Source of the DNA: Bdellovibrionaceae bacterium UBA2466 | Lineage (GTDB): Bacteria; Bdellovibrionota; FAC87; UBA2466 | Reading direction: 5' to 3' | NCBI GenBank assembly: GCA_002342225.1 | Contig: DDPO01000053.1 | Span: forward strand, 1 to 7,064 | Length of the DNA: 7,064 bases | Part shown: one piece after another, positions 4,858 through 7,064 of the stretch | Numbering within the stretch: the first letter of the stretch is position 1 | How the letters are laid out: the number at the start of each line of letters is the position of its first letter | Program-made: the position numbers and the translations under genes | Notes under the pieces: generated by a model | Told to the model about the DNA's origin: nothing | Seen by the model: the letters and a program-made list of their open reading frames with translations, nothing else | Database searches by the model: none

Positions 4858-6011
4858 CGGTCTACCTCTCCTAAAACGATATCTAAGCTACCAATGGTTG
4901 CAATTAAATCAGCTACCATCACCCCTTGGCTCAACTCGTTGAGTGTGCTGATATTCATAAAACAGGGGCTCTTGCAGCGAACTCGGAACGGTTTACCCGT
5001 TCCATCTGAGATGATGTAAAAACCTAACTCTCCTCGAGGACACTCCGTTCTTGAGTAGGCTTCGCCTGCTGGGGGCTTAATCACTTTACCAACTTTGGCT
5101 CTATGAGGGCCTTCGGGAATACCATCGATCAATTGCTCGATGATTCGAATGCTTTGAATCATCTCTTTCATTCGAACAATATGACGATCCCAACAATCGC
5201 CGAGAGTTCCCATTTGACCAGTACCTACAGGAATATCAAATTCTACTTCCTTATAGATAGAGTAGGGGTGTTCTTTTCTAAGATCCCACTTAAGTCCAGC
5301 CCCGCGGAGCATGACCCCTGTCAAGCCGTAGGTGTGACATGTCTTAAGATCGATGACTCCGATATCGCGAGTGCGCTCTACAAAGATTTTGTTGTAAGTG
5401 ACTAAATTGTTGTACTCCTCAACTTTGGGCTTGAAGTACACCAAGAAATCTTTGATCTGTTGAACAACATCTGGAGTGATGTCTCGGTAAGTTCCACCGA
5501 TCCACATGTAGTTGTAGAGAAGGCGCGCCCCTGAAATCTTTTCGAAAATGTCCAAGATCATTTCTCGGTCACGGAACCCATACATGAACGCTGTGAAAGC
5601 TCCCATGTCCAAGCCATAAGTGCCATAGGACATCAAGTGGCTTGCGATTCGTTGTAGCTCAGAAATGATAACTCGAATGTACTCAGCTCTTCGGGGGACT
5701 TCGATTCCAAGCATGCTTTCGACTGCGATCGCATAACCCATAGAATTATTCATTGAGGCTAGATAATCGAGACGATCGACGTAAGGCGATACAGCAATGT
5801 AGTCCGAAGCTTCAGCATGTTTTTCAAAACAGCGATGAAGATATCCAATTTCAGGTTTGGCCTCTTTTACAATCTCTCCGTCAGTTGTAACAACGACGCG
5901 CAAAACTCCATGAGTACTTGGATGTTGCGGGCCCATGTTCAAAAGAAGTTCGTCAGTGCGAAGTGTTTCTTTGAGTTCTGCAGTTCCGGTGTTGTTAAGT
6001 TCGTTCTGCAT
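4854..6011 (-). CDS. nuoD: NADH-quinone oxidoreductase subunit D (49-kDa type)
   Basis: 385 residues, a normal size for a stand-alone NuoD. It forms, with NuoB, the quinone-reduction pocket of complex I. The hallmark NMGPQHPSTHGVLR lies at 25-38. His34 and Tyr83 (in RLDYLAS) align with the quinone head-group His and Tyr known from Thermus Nqo4 and Yarrowia 49-kDa subunits. The C-terminus ends DIVLGEVDR, as in most NuoD proteins. The hydrogenase-type metal-binding cysteines are absent, as expected for complex I. The start is TAATG, overlapping the nuoC stop by one base, with AAGGAGGAG seven bases upstream. It overlaps nuoI by four bases. Confidence 0.98.
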   Translation of the reverse strand: MQNELNNTGTAELKETLRTDELLLNMGPQHPSTHGVLRVVVTTDGEIVKEAKPEIGYLHRCFEKHAEASDYIAVSPYVDRLDYLASMNNSMGYAIAVESMLGIEVPRRAEYIRVIISELQRIASHLMSYGTYGLDMGAFTAFMYGFRDREMILDIFEKISGARLLYNYMWIGGTYRDITPDVVQQIKDFLVYFKPKVEEYNNLVTYNKIFVERTRDIGVIDLKTCHTYGLTGVMLRGAGLKWDLRKEHPYSIYKEVEFDIPVGTGQMGTLGDCWDRHIVRMKEMIQSIRIIEQLIDGIPEGPHRAKVGKVIKPPAGEAYSRTECPRGELGFYIISDGTGKPFRVRCKSPCFMNISTLNELSQGVMVADLIATIGSLDIVLGEVDR

Positions 6012-6526
6012 TAGTGAGCTCCTCCTTCGGTTGGGGCTCCATCTTCAAAAAATAGAGGGACCGGCATTCCATTGTAGTAATCGGGCGTGACGTAGTCTTT
6101 CCTCAGTGGAAATCCCACCCAATCTTCTGGGCATAGAATTCGGCGGTGGTCAGGGTGATTTAAGAATCGAATTCCAAACATGTCGTAAGTTTCTCTCTCA
6201 TGCCAGTTGGCCGCTTTATAAAGGTCGGTAACACTCGCTACTTTGGCTTCGTCCGTTCTGGGCAGATAAACTTTGAGAGGAACAATCATCTTATGAGTGT
6301 ACGAGCCGGGGTGGTAAACCACGCACAACGCGGGCAGGGCTGGGTAGTCAACTCCGCTCACCATGTGGAGGGTTTCGAAGTGAAGTTCGTCCCTTAGAAA
6401 CTTAAGAACATCGTGGATCGCAGAAGGATCTACTTTGATGCTCGCATCCGGTTTAGTCTCCTCTTTTCCGAGAATACCTTGAGGGAACTTTTGGGAAAGA
6501 CTCGTGAAAATATCTTCAAATGTCAT
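6011..6526 (-). CDS. nuoC: NADH-quinone oxidoreductase subunit C (30-kDa type)
   Basis: 171 residues. NuoC is a cofactor-free structural subunit of the peripheral arm that packs against NuoD. The family signature is intact at 106-121 ([16 protein letters not shown]) and is followed by [22 protein letters not shown] (124-145). It is not fused to NuoD, unlike the NuoCD of enterobacteria. AAGGA seven bases upstream supports the ATG. The start overlaps the nuoB stop by four bases (ATGA), and the TAA stop shares one base with the nuoD start. The C-terminal tail beyond residue 150 is short and acidic/Gly-rich. Confidence 0.97.
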   Translation of the reverse strand: MTFEDIFTSLSQKFPQGILGKEETKPDASIKVDPSAIHDVLKFLRDELHFETLHMVSGVDYPALPALCVVYHPGSYTHKMIVPLKVYLPRTDEAKVASVTDLYKAANWHERETYDMFGIRFLNHPDHRRILCPEDWVGFPLRKDYVTPDYYNGMPVPLFFEDGAPTEGGAH

Positions 6527-7032
6527 GCTTGTTTCCTTGCAAATCCAATAGGCCCTAAAGCTGCTTCCTGAACTTTAATTTTTTTCTGAAGCATCATGAC
6601 TGCTTCGATGAGGGTTTCTGGTCTGGGGGGGCAACCGGGAACGTAAATGTCTACGGGAACGACCCTATCAACCCCTTTGAGAACATGGTATCCCTCTGCC
6701 CAATAGGGACCACCCTTGTTTGAGCAACTTCCCATAGAGATAACCCATTTGGGGTCAGGCATCTGTTCATAAAGCATTCGAATTCTGGAGGCCATTTTGA
6801 GGGTTACTGTACCTGCTACAATCATCAAGTCTGCTTGACGCGGTGTAGCTCTAAAAACTCCACAGCCAAAGCGTTCCAAGTCATAATCGGCTGCTCCAGT
6901 CGCCATCATTTCAATCGCGCAACAGGCAAGTCCGAAAGTTGCTGGCCAGAGCGAGTTCTTGCGCATGTAGCCGACCAATTTCTCAACAGTCGTGAGTGCA
7001 AATCCGCTGGGAAGTTTCTCTTCAAGACCCAT
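6523..7032 (-). CDS. nuoB: NADH-quinone oxidoreductase subunit B (PSST type, cluster N2)
   Basis: NuoB holds the 4Fe-4S cluster N2, the last carrier before quinone. From the start chosen here (169 aa) the ligands are the tandem Cys37-Cys38 (GLACCAIEM), Cys103 ([13 protein letters not shown]) and Cys134 (VPGCPPRPE). The conserved [13 protein letters not shown] follows at about 64-76. Start choice: a frame ten codons longer (ATG at 7062) stays open to the window edge. However, ATG 7030-7032 has GGAG eight bases upstream, begins at the usual MGLEEKL, and forms TAATG with the nuoA stop; the extra codons overlap the nuoA tail out of frame. It overlaps nuoC by four bases. Cys57 in FGCGVF is an extra, non-ligand cysteine. 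Confidence 0.96.
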   Translation of the reverse strand: MGLEEKLPSGFALTTVEKLVGYMRKNSLWPATFGLACCAIEMMATGAADYDLERFGCGVFRATPRQADLMIVAGTVTLKMASRIRMLYEQMPDPKWVISMGSCSNKGGPYWAEGYHVLKGVDRVVPVDIYVPGCPPRPETLIEAVMMLQKKIKVQEAALGPIGFARKQA

Positions 7033-7064
7033 TAGTCCCACTCCAATCCACCGCGGCGCCATAC
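7032..7064 (-). CDS. nuoA: NADH-quinone oxidoreductase subunit A, last ten codons
   Basis: Reading the minus strand from the right edge gives [10 protein letters not shown] followed by TAA (7034-7032). The ending G-x-L-E-W is the standard C-terminus of NuoA and its mitochondrial homologue ND3, a three-helix membrane subunit of complex I next to the quinone pocket. The position, directly before nuoB and sharing one base with its ATG, is the usual nuoA-nuoB arrangement. Only these residues are inside the window, so the call rests on a short motif plus context. Confidence 0.8.
   Translation of the reverse strand, partial: VWRRGGLEWD

Noticed and set aside
5103..5405. Plus-strand frames inside nuoD, nuoC and nuoB
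   Set aside because: All are antisense to strongly conserved complex I genes and have no family resemblance.

Overview
The window looks like chromosomal housekeeping DNA from a Gram-negative bacterium. It carries Sec-type signal peptides and a protein ending like an outer-membrane strand. Complex I has separate nuoC and nuoD genes, and base composition is moderate. The mix of ordinary core genes with long, low-complexity, Gln/Met/Gly-rich exported proteins is reminiscent of the Bdellovibrionota/Oligoflexia (former Deltaproteobacteria). That placement is an impression from style, not a proven assignment.

Layout. At the left edge, on the minus strand, is the N-terminal third of a major-facilitator transporter of the organophosphate/phosphate antiporter type (1-488). 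It is preceded by a complete tRNA-Leu(CAA) gene (642-728). Positions 729-1337 hold no convincing protein gene. They do hold several hairpins, a 23-bp-spaced direct repeat and a very strong intrinsic-terminator hairpin (1299-1339). The better T-tract of that terminator serves the plus strand, where no gene is annotated. Two minus-strand genes for exported proteins of unknown function follow (1338-2060 and 2164-3333). Divergent from them is rpsT (ribosomal protein S20, 3527-3808), with a readable sigma70-like promoter.

The right half is a tightly packed minus-strand operon read from the right edge: nuoA (last ten codons only), nuoB, nuoC, nuoD, nuoI and a rhodanese-domain protein. All junctions overlap by 1-4 bases or abut, so the genes are almost certainly co-transcribed and translationally coupled. 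NuoB, C, D and I form most of the peripheral arm that carries electrons from the NADH module through N6a/N6b and N2 to the quinone site. NuoE, F, G, H and J-N are not in this stretch, and nuoI follows nuoD directly. The complex I genes are therefore split across loci, or the missing ones are absent. The operon ends tail-to-tail with rpsT, the two stop codons overlapping by three bases.

No CRISPR array, insertion sequence, phage gene or defence system was seen. The least explained parts are the structured 729-1337 gap, the pair of exported proteins, and the rhodanese fusion attached to the nuo operon.
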